A stretch of DNA of 64,000 nucleotides. Source: Erwinia sp. JUb26. GTDB taxonomy: Bacteria > Pseudomonadota > Gammaproteobacteria > Enterobacterales > Enterobacteriaceae. The notes beneath the pieces were generated by a model. The model was not told the origin of the DNA and ran no database searches. It saw nothing but the letters and a program-made list of their open reading frames with translations. Below, piece after piece: positions 28,355-38,003 of the stretch. How positions within the stretch are numbered: the first letter of the stretch is position 1; each line of letters opens with the position of its first letter. The translations under genes were made by a program, and so were the position numbers. Location of the stretch: positions 186,001 to 250,000 of the forward strand of contig NZ_RJVB01000002.1 of NCBI RefSeq assembly GCF_003751505.1, read 5' to 3'.

Positions 28355-29071
28355 TTAGTTCAGTGCGGCCACCAGCGACTTACGCTGCGTTTCCAGCGTG
28401 GTGACGCGATTACAGACTTCGTGACCGAAGTTCTGGAAATCCTGCTCCTGATTGCTCCATTCGGCCTGAATCGCCTGCTGTAAGCCCCCCAGGTTGCCCA
28501 TAATCGCCTGTAGCGGATTATCGTTGCCGCTGGCCTGCTTGCGACCCATCTCATTCAGACTGTCCTGAACTACGCCGCCCATCGCGCTCTGTACCAGCCG
28601 CTCGCCGTCCTGGCGCACCTGTTCGATGGCCTGATGGTGGAAGGTCAGACCGTCGCTGCGGTGCTCGATAATGCGGTTCATCTGCTGTTTAAGCTGGCCG
28701 TCCAGCGTGGTCAGGCGCTGACGCACGTTGCTGTTCTGCCCGAGTTTTTCCACAATCACCCGATCCAGCGCCACGCGGCCTTTCTCCAGACGCTGCTTCG
28801 CACCGTTATCAATCCACGGCAGATCGCGGCGCAGCGCGTTCTGGTAATCAATGGCTTTCTGTCGGGTCGGATTATCCACGCTGACCGCCTGGCCGTTGCG
28901 CTGCACCTCGCCCTGCGGCGTAATCACCAGATTTCCGCTGGCCCCCACCACCTGCACCTTCGCGGGCGAGATAACAACATCATCCTGAGGATTAACGCTG
29001 CACTGATAATCCGCCTGCGCCTGACCGGCTGCCAGCAGCAGTAGTGCACCGCCAATTAGCGTTTTTCGCAT
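28355..29071 (-). CDS. yggN: YggN, DUF2884 periplasmic protein
   Basis: A 238-residue exported protein with signal peptide MRKTLIGGALLLLAAGQAQA. The mature part begins DYQCSVNPQDDVVI and is mostly helical and charged, with two cysteines likely to pair (near the start and in HEVCNRV near the end). It matches E. coli YggN in length and order. Function is unknown. GGAGC lies 8 nt before the ATG. It lies downstream of yggL and is separated from it by a hairpin. Confidence 0.9.
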   Translation of the reverse strand: MRKTLIGGALLLLAAGQAQADYQCSVNPQDDVVISPAKVQVVGASGNLVITPQGEVQRNGQAVSVDNPTRQKAIDYQNALRRDLPWIDNGAKQRLEKGRVALDRVIVEKLGQNSNVRQRLTTLDGQLKQQMNRIIEHRSDGLTFHHQAIEQVRQDGERLVQSAMGGVVQDSLNEMGRKQASGNDNPLQAIMGNLGGLQQAIQAEWSNQEQDFQNFGHEVCNRVTTLETQRKSLVAALN

Positions 29072-29093
29072 GAATTTTGCTCCTTAAATGACA

Positions 29094-29122
29094 AAGGGCG
29101 ACCGGTAAACGCGATCGCCCTT
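29094..29122 (-). terminator. hairpin after yggL
   Basis: AAGGGCGA / TCGCCCTT, an 8-bp stem with a 13-nt loop, on the minus strand is followed by TGTCATTT. It lies between yggL and yggN and probably ends the trmB-yggL transcript in part. Confidence 0.55.
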
Positions 29123-29171
29123 GATTCGATGAGCGATGTTATCCGCCCGTCGTTTGGTTAACCCTGATCTT

Positions 29172-29498
29172 TTAGTCCCACCAGACGTCGAAAAGTTCGG
29201 TGACTTTCACGTCATTCAGCTTACGCGCTTCCAGCCAGTTACGAACCAGTTCGCGGTGCTCATCGGTGCATTTACCGATTTTCTGCAGGCAGATCAGACC
29301 TTCCCACTGCAGATAGCCACTGCCGTCAAACGCCAGGCCGTTAGGTTCGATCACTTCTTCGATCAGGGCATCAACGGTGCTGTCGATGCTCTCTCCGCTG
29401 GTGCCTTCGGCGAAGCTGAAGCCCACGGAGAAACCTAACTCCTGGAACTCATCAATGTGCATTTTCTTACGAAGACGACGACTGCGTTGTGTAGCCAT
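29172..29498 (-). CDS. yggL: YggL, DUF469 ribosome-associated protein
   Basis: A 108-residue protein of the YggL 50S-associated family. The N-terminus is basic (RSRRLRKKMHIDEFQELGF); the rest is acidic and ends ELFDVWWD. It overlaps the trmB stop by 1 bp (position 29,498), so the two are translated as a pair. The E. coli protein is reported to associate with the 50S ribosomal subunit. Its exact role is unknown. Confidence 0.93.
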   Translation of the reverse strand: MATQRSRRLRKKMHIDEFQELGFSVGFSFAEGTSGESIDSTVDALIEEVIEPNGLAFDGSGYLQWEGLICLQKIGKCTDEHRELVRNWLEARKLNDVKVTELFDVWWD

Positions 29499-30217
29499 TA
29501 TTTAACCCTCTCGAACATCAGATCCCACACACCGTGGCCAAGACGCTGGCCGCGCTGCTCAAATTTTGTAAGCGGACGCGACTCCGGGCGTTCCACCCAG
29601 TTAGCCGTTTCCGACAGATTTTTATAGCCGTCGATGCTGCTCATCACTTCCAGCATATGCTCGGCGTAGGCTTCCCAGTCGGTTGCCATATGGAACACGC
29701 CGCCCAGCTTCAGCTTGCGCATCACGCGTTCGGCAAACGGCACCTGCACGATACGGCGCTTGTTGTGGCGCGCTTTATGCCACGGATCCGGGAAAAACAG
29801 CTGCACCATGCGCAGGGCGTTATCCGGGATCATATTTTCCAGCACTTCCACCGCATCGTGACACATCACCCGCAGGTTCGTCACGCCAGCTTCTTCCGCC
29901 GTCGCCAGACAGGCGCCCACGCCGGGAGAATGCACTTCAATACCGAGGAAGTTCTGATGGGGATTACTCGCCGCCATGCTGACCAGCGACGCGCCCATAC
30001 CGAAACCGATTTCCAGCACGACCGGCGCTTCGCGACCAAACAGAGTGGTGAAATCGATCGGCTCCGGCTGATATTCCACGCCCATAACCGGCCACAGCGT
30101 ATCCAGCGCCTGCTGCTGACCTTTGGTCAGGCGGCCCTGGCGGCGCACAAAGCTGCGGATACGGCGCATTGCGCGGCCATTTTCATCGAATTCCGGTGAG
30201 ATAACATCATTTTTCAT
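29498..30217 (-). CDS. trmB: tRNA (guanine-N7)-methyltransferase TrmB
   Basis: A 239-residue Rossmann-fold enzyme that makes m7G46 in tRNA. The SAM motif is [17 protein letters not shown], the family signature is [19 protein letters not shown], and the C-terminal substrate region is [19 protein letters not shown]. The length equals the E. coli protein. It is divergent from mutY across a 300-bp gap in which no other gene is seen. Confidence 0.96.
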   Translation of the reverse strand: MKNDVISPEFDENGRAMRRIRSFVRRQGRLTKGQQQALDTLWPVMGVEYQPEPIDFTTLFGREAPVVLEIGFGMGASLVSMAASNPHQNFLGIEVHSPGVGACLATAEEAGVTNLRVMCHDAVEVLENMIPDNALRMVQLFFPDPWHKARHNKRRIVQVPFAERVMRKLKLGGVFHMATDWEAYAEHMLEVMSSIDGYKNLSETANWVERPESRPLTKFEQRGQRLGHGVWDLMFERVK

Positions 30218-30516
30218 CGTTCTGCCTGCCGCTGTGCACTTTGGAAAGCGGGCATTATGCCTTCAGCGGGTGAAAACTTAAAGATCGCCCTGCCAACGGA
30301 ACGCGATTGCCCGAATGGCTGCCAGTATAGCTGCTGCCAGCCGTTCAGCCAGTGGAGATCGCCCGGCGAAGGTGCACCCTGTTGCTTAACGGCAAAAAAG
30401 TGGCAGAAAGCCCCTGGCAGATAATAAAATGCAGTGATTATCCGGTTTACACACCCTGTGGTCTGTGCTGGAATTCCTGCCTGATTTAACTCAAAGAAGA
30501 GATCGTGGTTTACATG

Positions 30517-31605
30517 ATGCAAGCGTCGCACTTCGCAAAGCAGGTACTGGACTGGTATCAGCTCTATGGCCGCAAAACCCTGCCGTGGCAGCTTGATAAA
30601 ACCCCCTATACCGTCTGGCTCTCTGAAGTGATGCTGCAGCAGACCCAGGTGGCCACGGTGATCCCCTACTTCGAGCGCTTTATCGCGCGTTTCCCCACCG
30701 TCAGCGATCTGGCCGACGCGCCGCTGGATGAGGTTCTGCATCTGTGGACCGGCCTTGGCTACTACGCCCGCGCACGCAACCTGCACAAGGCGGCGAAAAC
30801 GGTGGTGGAAAAACACGGCGGTATCTTCCCGCAAACCTTTGAGGAAGTCGCCGATCTGCCGGGCGTGGGCCGATCCACCGCCGGGGCGATCCTCTCCCTG
30901 TCGCTGGGCAAGCATTTCCCAATTCTCGACGGCAACGTGAAGCGCGTGCTGGCCCGCTGCTACGCCGTTGACGGCTGGCCGGGCAAGAAAGACGTGGAAA
31001 AGCGCCTGTGGCAGGTCAGCACCGAGGTGACCCCTGCGGTCGGCGTCAGCCAGTTTAATCAGGCAATGATGGATCTGGGGGCGACGGTGTGCACCCGCTC
31101 TAAGCCCAAATGCGAGATCTGCCCGCTGAAGAACGGCTGCATCGCCACCGCGCACGGCAGCTGGGCAAAGTACCCCGGCAAGAAACCGAAACAGACCATC
31201 CCGGAGCGCACCGGCTGGCTGCTGCTGATGCAGCAGGGTCAGCACGTCTGGCTGGAGCAGCGCCCGCCGGTCGGCCTGTGGGGCGGGCTATACTGTTTCC
31301 CACAGTTCGCCACCGAAGAGGAACTGCGCGCTGCGCTGCGCCAGCGCGGCATTGACGAGGGTCATCTGCGGCAGATGATCGCCTTCCGTCATACCTTCAG
31401 CCATTTCCATCTGGATATTGTGCCTATGTGGCTGGATCTGCCATCGCCCCGTGCGGCAATGGATGACGGTCCGGGTCTCTGGTATAACTTAGCGCAGCCG
31501 CCCTCCGTGGGGCTGGCCGCGCCGGTAGAGCGCCTGCTACAGCAGCTGCGCCAGCCACAACAAATGGTGCTGAGTGCTCGCGCTACAGAAGAAGAGGAAG
31601 AGTAA
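30517..31605 (+). CDS. mutY: adenine DNA glycosylase MutY
   Basis: A 362-residue base-excision enzyme that removes adenine mispaired with 8-oxoguanine. The catalytic helix-hairpin-helix region is present: [21 protein letters not shown] with the Glu, and [16 protein letters not shown] followed by [15 protein letters not shown] with the Asp. A four-cysteine 4Fe-4S cluster ([17 protein letters not shown]) and a C-terminal NUDIX-like domain follow. The start at ATG 30,517 (MQASHF) follows E. coli; the ATG at 30,514 is an equal alternative. The stop overlaps yggX. Confidence 0.96.
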   Translation: MQASHFAKQVLDWYQLYGRKTLPWQLDKTPYTVWLSEVMLQQTQVATVIPYFERFIARFPTVSDLADAPLDEVLHLWTGLGYYARARNLHKAAKTVVEKHGGIFPQTFEEVADLPGVGRSTAGAILSLSLGKHFPILDGNVKRVLARCYAVDGWPGKKDVEKRLWQVSTEVTPAVGVSQFNQAMMDLGATVCTRSKPKCEICPLKNGCIATAHGSWAKYPGKKPKQTIPERTGWLLLMQQGQHVWLEQRPPVGLWGGLYCFPQFATEEELRAALRQRGIDEGHLRQMIAFRHTFSHFHLDIVPMWLDLPSPRAAMDDGPGLWYNLAQPPSVGLAAPVERLLQQLRQPQQMVLSARATEEEEE

Positions 31606-31877
31606 TGAGCAGAACTATTTTTTGCACGTTCCTGCAACGTGACGCCGATGGGCAGGATTTCCAGCTTTACCCGGGCGATCTGGGTAAGCGCATCTATAAC
31701 GAGATTTCGAAAGAAGCCTGGTCAAAATGGATGACGAAACAGACCATGCTGATCAATGAAAAGAAACTCAGCATGATGAACCCTGAAGACCGCAAGCAGC
31801 TGGAACAGGAGATGATTAAGTTCCTGTTCGAAGGTAAAGAAGTGCATATCGAAGGTTATACACCGCCAGCAGAGTAA
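31605..31877 (+). CDS. yggX: YggX, Fe(II)-trafficking protein
   Basis: A 90-residue protein ([18 protein letters not shown]...[17 protein letters not shown]) of the YggX family, linked to protection of Fe-S clusters from oxidants. The conserved Cys7 is present. Its ATG overlaps the mutY stop (TAATG). The pairing with mutY fits oxidative damage control, since MutY itself carries an Fe-S cluster. Confidence 0.96.
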   Translation: MSRTIFCTFLQRDADGQDFQLYPGDLGKRIYNEISKEAWSKWMTKQTMLINEKKLSMMNPEDRKQLEQEMIKFLFEGKEVHIEGYTPPAE

Positions 31878-31968
31878 CTGACGGGTGATTCACCCGAACT
31901 GGCGAAGCAGGCATACGTTGGGCCTTGATCCATAAGGCCCTTCTACATTGTGGGCAATACACTGAAAG

Positions 31969-33048
31969 ATGAATAAAAAACTCCTGAGTTTGCTGATTAT
32001 CGCGCCTCTGCTGATCTCCTGTTCCGGCAAGAAGCAGAATGCCAGCCATGAAGAATGGGTGAAAGACACCAACGGCTTTGATATTTTGATGGGACAGTTT
32101 GCCCACAACATCGAACAAATCTGGGGTATGAATGAGGTGCTGATCGCCGGTCCAAAAGACTACGTGAAGTACAGCGATCAATACTACACCCGCAGCCACA
32201 TCAACTTTGACGCCGGTAGCATCACCATTGAAACGATTGCCGGTACCGATCCGATGGCCAGCCTGCGCCAGGCGATTATTACCACCCTGCTGATCGGCGA
32301 AGATCCGGGGAATGTCGACCTCTATTCCGACGCCAACGATATTCAGATCAGCCGCGAACCGCTGCTTTACGGCCAGGTTCTGGATAACACCGGGCAGCCG
32401 ATCCGCTGGCAGGGCCGCGCCGGTACCTTCGCGGACTACCTGCTCAAGAACAAGCTGCAGCGCCGCACCTCGGGGCTGCACGTTATCTGGTCCGTAACCA
32501 TTCCGATGGTGCCGAACCACCTCGACAAGCGTGCGCATAAATATCTGCCGCTGGTGCGTCAGGCCGCTGAAAAATACGGCGTTGACCAGTCGCTGATTCT
32601 GGCCATTATGCAGATCGAATCGAGCTTCAACCCGTATGCGGTCAGCCACGCCGATGCGCTGGGGCTGATGCAGGTCGTACAGCACACCGCGGGCGTTGAC
32701 GTATTCCGCATGAAGGGGAAATGGGGCAAACCGAGCCGCAGCTACCTGCTGGATCCAGCTAACAACATCGATGCCGGTACGGCATATCTGTCGCTGCTGC
32801 AGGGCAACTACCTTGCCGGCATCAGCAACCCGACCTCACGCCGCTATGCGGTGATCACCGCCTACAACGGCGGTGCGGGCAGCGTGCTGCGGGTGTTCTC
32901 CAGCGATAAAAACGCCGCCTTCAGCAAGATTAACAACCTGTCGCCGTCGGACGTTTATCAGCAGCTGACCAACAATCACCCTTCCGCCGAGTCTCGTCGA
33001 TATCTGTATAAAGTGAATAACGCGCAGAAGAGCTATCACCGCTACTAG
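31969..33048 (+). CDS. mltC: membrane-bound lytic murein transglycosylase C, MltC
   Basis: A 359-residue lipoprotein that cleaves peptidoglycan with formation of 1,6-anhydromuramic acid. The lipobox is LLISC with Cys at residue 18. The C-terminal SLT domain has the catalytic Glu in [19 protein letters not shown], then ALGLMQVV and AYNGGAGSV. The N-terminal domain (about residues 30-190) is the DUF3393 region of MltC. It follows mutY-yggX by 90 bp. In E. coli nupG comes next; here it does not. Confidence 0.96.
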   Translation: MNKKLLSLLIIAPLLISCSGKKQNASHEEWVKDTNGFDILMGQFAHNIEQIWGMNEVLIAGPKDYVKYSDQYYTRSHINFDAGSITIETIAGTDPMASLRQAIITTLLIGEDPGNVDLYSDANDIQISREPLLYGQVLDNTGQPIRWQGRAGTFADYLLKNKLQRRTSGLHVIWSVTIPMVPNHLDKRAHKYLPLVRQAAEKYGVDQSLILAIMQIESSFNPYAVSHADALGLMQVVQHTAGVDVFRMKGKWGKPSRSYLLDPANNIDAGTAYLSLLQGNYLAGISNPTSRRYAVITAYNGGAGSVLRVFSSDKNAAFSKINNLSPSDVYQQLTNNHPSAESRRYLYKVNNAQKSYHRY

Positions 33049-33485
33049 CCTTATACTGCGGGGCGCATATTGCTGTGCTCCGCACGTCTGCCCGCCTTCC
33101 GGCTCTGCGTTTTACAGCCCTCATAAACTATCCGCATAAAATCACCAAGTTTCGTTAATATCCCTCATCAATCAGATGTACTTTCCGTGCGTCATTTTCT
33201 CATTTTCCATCTGACCTGATGATATTTAGATTAATAACGGATTGATTCGTATGAACTAAAAAATTTAAATAGCGATAAACAGTAAAGGCGAGCTGATTGG
33301 CACTTTCGTCCAACCTTAAAATAATGTTAAATCAATCGAATGAAATCAAAATTTTCATAACGTATTGATAAACCACAACGATCGTGGGGATTGGCACTCT
33401 CCTCAGACTGTTTACGCCGTTGTGCAGCAGGGTTTGCCGCCCGGTCCAGTATTTAGGCAGGTTCACACTAAAAGACGAGGTCACT
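33049..33485. other. AT-rich mltC-tetR intergenic region
   Basis: About 440 bp, strongly AT-rich from 33,120 to 33,360, consistent with the promoter of the downstream regulator. I see no gene or clear operator. E. coli has nupG at this place. Confidence 0.5.
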
Positions 33486-34118
33486 GTGGAGCAAAGGGAT
33501 TCCGCCGGGATGTTAGGACTAACATCTACACGCGCAAGAACGCGTCGCTTACTGATTGAAACCGCTATGCGCTTGTTTGATAGCGGTGCATTTCCCTCTA
33601 TTACCGAAGTCGCCCATCAGGCGCAGCTGTCGCGGGCAACCGCCTACCGCTATTTTCCCACCCAGAGCGCGCTGGTGTCCGCGATTGTTTCCGAGACGCT
33701 TGGGCCGATTAAAAACTGGCAGCCAACCCGGCAGGATGCTGCAGGACGCATTGATGAACTGTTTAGCTTTGCCTTCCCCCGAATGCTGCAGCATGAAGGT
33801 ACGCTGCGTGCAGCACTTCACCTGTCGCTAACCCAGTGGGCGCAGGAACAGTCGACGGATACCTTTCCAGTTAAAGAGAAGCTGGTGCGCGGGAATCGCA
33901 AAGCCATCCTCGCCCAAGTGATTAAACCGCTGAACGATGAGCTGCCGCCGGAGCTGATGGATCGGGTGATCCGCTCGCTGTCGCTGGTTTACGGCTCGGA
34001 GATTTTTCTGGTGATGAAGGATATCTGGGGCTGCCATAACGACGAGCTGGAAGACATCAGCAAGTGGATCGCCAAGGCCATTGTGCGCCAGGCGCGGGAA
34101 GATGCGCGGGTGGTGTGA
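33486..34118 (+). CDS. TetR/AcrR-family regulator in the mltC-speC gap
   Basis: A 210-residue regulator. The N-terminal TetR HTH is clear: RRLLIETAMRLFDSGAF...ITEVAHQAQLSRATAYRYFPTQSALVSAI (residues about 20-65). The C-terminal ligand domain is unassigned. I start it at GTG 33,486 because GAGG lies 7 nt upstream and a start nearer the HTH suits the family; the same frame is open for 34 more codons. It is convergent with speC. Its target is unknown. The position normally holds nupG in E. coli. Confidence 0.8.
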   Translation: MEQRDSAGMLGLTSTRARTRRLLIETAMRLFDSGAFPSITEVAHQAQLSRATAYRYFPTQSALVSAIVSETLGPIKNWQPTRQDAAGRIDELFSFAFPRMLQHEGTLRAALHLSLTQWAQEQSTDTFPVKEKLVRGNRKAILAQVIKPLNDELPPELMDRVIRSLSLVYGSEIFLVMKDIWGCHNDELEDISKWIAKAIVRQAREDARVV

Positions 34119-34166
34119 AGCAGCCAGCCAGGATAATCATTTATCCCGGCTGGCTGCCATTAAGGT

Positions 34167-36317
34167 TTACTCGGTAATCACATAGCCGTACAGGCGCTTA
34201 ACGCCGTTGTCATCGGCCTCGGCATACACGCCCTGCAGTTCAGGCGAGAAGCCCGGCAGCAGGTTAAGCCCCTCTTCCAGCGCCAGGAAGTAGCTCTGCA
34301 CCGCGCCGCCCCACACTTCTCCGGGCACCACGCACAGCACGCCCGGTGGATAAGGCAGCGCGCCCTCGGCGGCAATACGCCCCTCCGCCTGGGCAATCGG
34401 CACCAGCTCAACGTTGCCGCGAATAAATTCGATGTTGGCATCCTGCGGATTCATCACCACTTTTGGCAGGCTCTGCTGGCGGAACATCGCCTTCTGCAGA
34501 TCCTTCACCCCGTAGCTGACGTACAGCTGGTGCATCTCAAGGCACAGCCGACGCAGGGTGTAACCAGCGTAGCGCTTGACGTTTTTACGGTAGATGGTCG
34601 GCAGCACGTCACTGAGCAGCGCATCTTCCTTCACGTGCTGTTCGAACTGCGCCAGCTTGGCCACCAGATGCGCCATCTTCTCCACGCTTTCTGCCGGGGT
34701 CAGCAGGAACAGGATCGAATTCAGGTCGCACTTCTCCGGCACCACGCCGTTTTCACGCAGGTAGTTGGCGAGAATGGTGGCCGGAATGCCGAACGATGCA
34801 TACTGGCCGCTGGCGGCGTCGATGCCCGGCGTGGTCAGCAGCAGCTTACACGGATCGACCAGATACTGATCTTTCTCATAGCCGTCAAACCCGTGCCACT
34901 CCGCACCCGGCGCAAAGCTGAAATAGCGCGGGTCGCGGGCGATGGTTTCGGTTGGCGCATCCTGCCACGGCTTGCCGTCAACATCATCCGGGATAAACGG
35001 GCGGATCATTTCGCAGCGCGAGAGGATCGCCTTGCGGGTATCAATCCCCAGCGTGACGCACTCGTGCCACAGGCGGCGACCCGCCTCGCCCTGATGCATT
35101 TTGGCATTGACGTCCAGCGCGGCAAACAGCGGGTAAAACGGGCTGGTTGAGGCATGCAGCATAAAGGCATTATTCAGCCGCTTATGGCTGCAAAAACGCT
35201 GCTGCCCGCGGATGTGGTTGTCTTTTTTGTGGATCTGCGAAGTCTGCGAGAACCCGGCCTGCTGCTTATGCACCGACTGGGTGACGAAGATCCCCGGATC
35301 TTCCGGTTTCAGATCGAGCAGCAGCGGCGAACAGGCTTCCATCACCGGAATAAACTGCTCGTAGCCGACCCACGCGGAGTCAAACAGGATGTAGTCGCAC
35401 AGATGGCCGATGCTGTCGATCACCTTACGGGCGTTATAAACCGTGCCGTCGTAGGTGCCCAGCTGGATCACCGCCAGACGGAACGGACGCTCCTGCTGCG
35501 CGCGGTCTGGCGCGATCTCTCGGATTTGATTGCGGATATAGGTCTCATCAAAGCAGTGCGCATCAATGCCGCCAATAAAGCCGAACGGGTTACGCGCCGT
35601 TTCCAGATACACCGGCGTGGCGCCGGCCTGGATCAGCGCGCCGTGGTGATTCGACTTATGGTTGTTGCGGTCAAACAGCACCAGATCGCCGCGCGTCAGC
35701 AGCGCGTTGGTCACCACCTTGTTGGCGCTGGAGGTGCCGTTCAGCACAAAGTAGGTTTTATCGGCGTTAAACACCTTCGCGGCAAACTTCTGCGCGTGCT
35801 TGGCCGACCCTTCGTGGATCAGCAGATCGCCAAGTTTCACATCGGCGTTGCACATATCGGCACGAAAGACGTTCTCACCGAAGAAGTCGAAGAACTGACG
35901 CCCCGCCGGATGCTTTTTAAAGAACGCGCCGCCCTGATGGCCCGGACAGGCGAAGGTGCTGTTATCCATCGCCACGTACTTGGTCAGCGTATTAAAGAAC
36001 GGCGGCAGCAGGCCGATCTGATACTGCGCGGCGGCGGCTTCCAGACGGATGACATCGTCGGCGGCACCGTTCAAAATGCCGGTCACCTCCGGCAGCTCCT
36101 GTTCCTCAGCCTGCTCCGGATAATCCAGCGCGATAAACACCGGCAAATTAAAGCCGGTATGGCGCAGCAGCGCCAGCATGCCGCTGCGCGAATCGGCAAC
36201 GGAGACGACCACGGCCGCCACATCGGTAAAATCGGTTTTCTCCAGCGTAACGACTTCGCGTCCGGTCTGGAGGTGGATGGCAACGGTAGTACTGGCTGCA
36301 ATTTTTAATGGTGTCAT
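34167..36317 (-). CDS. speC: constitutive ornithine decarboxylase SpeC
   Basis: A 716-residue, fold-type I PLP enzyme that makes putrescine from ornithine. The PLP lysine is in FVTQSVHKQQAGFSQTSQ. Other landmarks: FACPGHQGGAFFKKHPAG, VLNGTSSANKVV, LFDRNNHKSNHHGA and LPYPPGVLCVVPGEVWGG. It matches E. coli SpeC closely. The start is ATG 36,317 (MTPLKIAASTT), with GAGGA 8 nt upstream; 31 further in-frame codons upstream are not conserved. With speA/speB the window encodes both routes to putrescine. Confidence 0.96.
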   Translation of the reverse strand: MTPLKIAASTTVAIHLQTGREVVTLEKTDFTDVAAVVVSVADSRSGMLALLRHTGFNLPVFIALDYPEQAEEQELPEVTGILNGAADDVIRLEAAAAQYQIGLLPPFFNTLTKYVAMDNSTFACPGHQGGAFFKKHPAGRQFFDFFGENVFRADMCNADVKLGDLLIHEGSAKHAQKFAAKVFNADKTYFVLNGTSSANKVVTNALLTRGDLVLFDRNNHKSNHHGALIQAGATPVYLETARNPFGFIGGIDAHCFDETYIRNQIREIAPDRAQQERPFRLAVIQLGTYDGTVYNARKVIDSIGHLCDYILFDSAWVGYEQFIPVMEACSPLLLDLKPEDPGIFVTQSVHKQQAGFSQTSQIHKKDNHIRGQQRFCSHKRLNNAFMLHASTSPFYPLFAALDVNAKMHQGEAGRRLWHECVTLGIDTRKAILSRCEMIRPFIPDDVDGKPWQDAPTETIARDPRYFSFAPGAEWHGFDGYEKDQYLVDPCKLLLTTPGIDAASGQYASFGIPATILANYLRENGVVPEKCDLNSILFLLTPAESVEKMAHLVAKLAQFEQHVKEDALLSDVLPTIYRKNVKRYAGYTLRRLCLEMHQLYVSYGVKDLQKAMFRQQSLPKVVMNPQDANIEFIRGNVELVPIAQAEGRIAAEGALPYPPGVLCVVPGEVWGGAVQSYFLALEEGLNLLPGFSPELQGVYAEADDNGVKRLYGYVITE

Positions 36318-37060
36318 AACACAAATCCTCAGGCGGCAAGGATGAGTGGGTGCCAGAGGCACACAATAGGAACGCGAGCAGAGCACGGCATTCCCGGCGA
36401 AAGGTGTCAAAGAGCTGTCAGCAGAATGGGTATCCGCTTCGACCGCCAGACATCAGTAAAATCAGATCGCACCTGTTTTTACTGATGGCCAAAAGTAAAG
36501 CGTATGAAAACCTCACCGCATGGTGAGAGATTTTATCGACAAGGTGTGACAAAGCGGAGATCGGCAGGCGCACGGCATCATCAGATGACGGGTAGCAGTG
36601 CTGATATGCAGCAGTGAACCTCTCATGGCGGCGACCTCAAAGTGAAATGGATGCGGCTAACGCAAAATTTGCGCAATAATGGCATCTTTTAAAGGCAGGT
36701 ACAACCCGCCCCGGACAGTTAATTATGCATAAAAAGTGAGGAAACATTCACTACACATAGCCATCCGCGATCGCAAAAAATGGCCGGTTTACGTGGTAAA
36801 AAGCAGCGGCGGAAAAATAGCCATGCGTTAACCAGGGAATAGACGCCCGGTCAGCAGAATGAAAACTGGCCTGATCAGGATGACGCGCTACCCTTCACTC
36901 TTCACTCTGCATCCATCAACCTTCGTCCATTCTGCATTCTGTAATCCTGCGACCCAGCACTCCTTTACGCAGGGTCTGAGTGCTAAATCGCCGGAAAGGT
37001 TATATTTTGCCAGGTTTGATGAAAAAGAGTGCAATCAGTCTGATTTCCAACATAAAGCCA
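36318..37060. other. speC-pheV intergenic region
   Basis: About 740 bp. The speC side holds the leader inverted repeats. The pheV side contains pyrimidine-rich DNA with repeated CACTCT and a 7-bp AGCACTC/GAGTGCT inverted repeat near 36,960-36,985. Small ORFs here lack ribosome sites. E. coli yqgA, which lies in this interval there, is absent. Confidence 0.5.
36451..36527 (-). promoter_or_regulatory. two inverted repeats in the speC leader region
   Basis: CATCAGTAAAA / TTTTACTGATG (36,451-36,461 and 36,477-36,487) and CTCACC/GGTGAG (36,512-36,527) are perfect inverted repeats about 135-210 bp upstream of speC. On the minus strand the second is followed by GGTTTTC. They could be leader hairpins or protein sites. 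Confidence 0.35.
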
Positions 37061-37089
37061 TTGACGCCACAGGCCGGTTACGGTTTAAT
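37061..37089 (+). promoter_or_regulatory. promoter of tRNA-Phe
   Basis: TTGACG and TTTAAT with a 17-bp spacer lie immediately upstream of the tRNA. A GC-rich discriminator (GCGCCCC) follows the -10 box, the usual sign of stringent control in stable RNA genes. Confidence 0.75.
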
Positions 37090-37099
37090 GCGCCCCGTT

Positions 37100-37175
37100 G
37101 CCCGAATAGCTCAGTCGGTAGAGCAGGGGATTGAAAATCCCCGTGTCCCTGGTTCGATTCCGGGTTCGGGCACCA
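37100..37175 (+). tRNA. pheV: tRNA-Phe (GAA)
   Basis: A 76-nt tRNA with CCA encoded. The acceptor stem is GCCCGAA/TTCGGGC, the D arm has AGCTCAGTCGGTAGAGC, the anticodon arm is GGGGA TTGAAAA TCCCC with anticodon GAA, and the T arm contains GGTTCGATTCC. It is nearly identical to E. coli tRNA-Phe. The position next to speC matches pheV, a well-known island integration site. I found no second copy of the tRNA 3' end downstream within the window. Confidence 0.97.
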
Positions 37176-37184
37176 CATTCAAAG

Positions 37185-37207
37185 AACCCGCCTAACGGCG
37201 GGTTTTT
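37185..37207 (+). terminator. terminator of tRNA-Phe
   Basis: AACCCGCC TAAC GGCGGGTT is followed by TTT, 10 bp after the tRNA CCA end. Confidence 0.92.
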
Positions 37208-37377
37208 GCTTTTTGGGGTTTGGTGAGATTTTTTAGCCATAACCTGAAGCTCTATCGCCCTGCCTTTCCCTGTAGTTTGCAGACTTCCCTTCCGTCCCGA
37301 CTGATTTTTCCTGATTCATTGTTTCCTGCCAGATCCTAAACCCATTAATCCTTTCGTGTTATTTGGCAATCTGAACA

Positions 37378-37407
37378 TTTACTGAGCAACCATCTGAAGT
37401 ATATACT
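37378..37407 (+). promoter_or_regulatory. probable ccdAB promoter/operator
   Basis: TTTACT and TATACT with an 18-bp spacer lie upstream of ccdA. An 8-bp palindrome GTATATAC (37,399-37,406) overlaps the -10 box; CcdA of plasmid F is known to bind short GTATAC-type palindromes, so autorepression here is likely. Confidence 0.5.
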
Positions 37408-37435
37408 CCCAGTATTCATAAAGAGGATATCTGCT

Positions 37436-37654
37436 ATGAAACATCGTGTCAGCGTCACCGTAGACAAAGAAAATTACCAAATTTTGAGTACTGCCGGAGT
37501 CAATATTTCTGGCCTGGTAAACGATGCCATTGGCAAAGAAGCACGCCGTATCAGGGCTGAAGAGTGGAAGAAGGAAAACCGCGAAGGAATGGAGGAAGTC
37601 GCTAACTTCATCGCACAGCATGGTTCTTTTGCGGATGAAAACAGGAACTGGTGA
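37436..37654 (+). CDS. ccdA: CcdA-type antitoxin
   Basis: A 72-residue antitoxin. The N-terminal half is a ribbon-helix-helix DNA-binding domain ([30 protein letters not shown]), and the acidic, Trp-ending C-terminal half ([20 protein letters not shown]...NRNW) matches the toxin-binding tail of F-plasmid CcdA. AGAGGAT precedes the ATG. The stop codon region overlaps the ccdB start region. The gene is more AT-rich than its neighbours and lies just after tRNA-Phe, both signs of transfer. Confidence 0.93.
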   Translation: MKHRVSVTVDKENYQILSTAGVNISGLVNDAIGKEARRIRAEEWKKENREGMEEVANFIAQHGSFADENRNW

Positions 37655-37656
37655 TC

Positions 37657-37962
37657 ATGCAATTCATTGTTTATGAATATAAAAGAGCCAGCCACTACAA
37701 AATGTTTGTTGATGTGCAGAGTGATATTGTCGAAACGCCGAAGCGTCGCATGGTCATTCCACTAATCGAATCTCATTACCTGTCTGAGAAAGTGAATAAA
37801 ACACTGTTTCCACTGATTCGTATTGATGACAGGGATTACAGACTGATGACGACTGAATTATCGAGCGTTCCAGTTGAGGTTATTGGTGACATTATCGCAG
37901 ATCTCGGCAACTACGCGGACGAGATTAAGGATGCTATTAATCTTATGTTTTGGGGGATTTGA
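37657..37962 (+). CDS. ccdB: CcdB-type gyrase toxin
   Basis: A 101-residue toxin, the same length as F-plasmid CcdB, which poisons DNA gyrase. [50 protein letters not shown] and the final INLMFWGI are all conserved. The last three residues (Trp-Gly-Ile) are required for gyrase poisoning in F CcdB, so this copy looks active. I use ATG 37,657 rather than the GTG at 37,651 because it matches the F protein start. Chromosomal copies of ccdAB occur in several enterobacteria. Confidence 0.93.
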   Translation: MQFIVYEYKRASHYKMFVDVQSDIVETPKRRMVIPLIESHYLSEKVNKTLFPLIRIDDRDYRLMTTELSSVPVEVIGDIIADLGNYADEIKDAINLMFWGI

Positions 37963-37988
37963 GGGGATTGATGGCATAACTAATCCCC
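37963..37988. terminator. hairpin between ccdB and the hydrolase gene
   Basis: GGGGATT / AATCCCC, a 7-bp stem with a 12-nt loop, lies between the convergent ccdB and hydrolase genes. There is no strong T tract. Confidence 0.4.
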
Positions 37989-38003
37989 CCTAATCATTAA
38001 CCC

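Noticed and set aside
36404..36472. 21-codon GTG ORF in the speC leader as an ornithine-sensing leader peptide
   Set aside because: There is no convincing ribosome site, and the product shows no similarity to SpeFL. Only the inverted repeats are reported.
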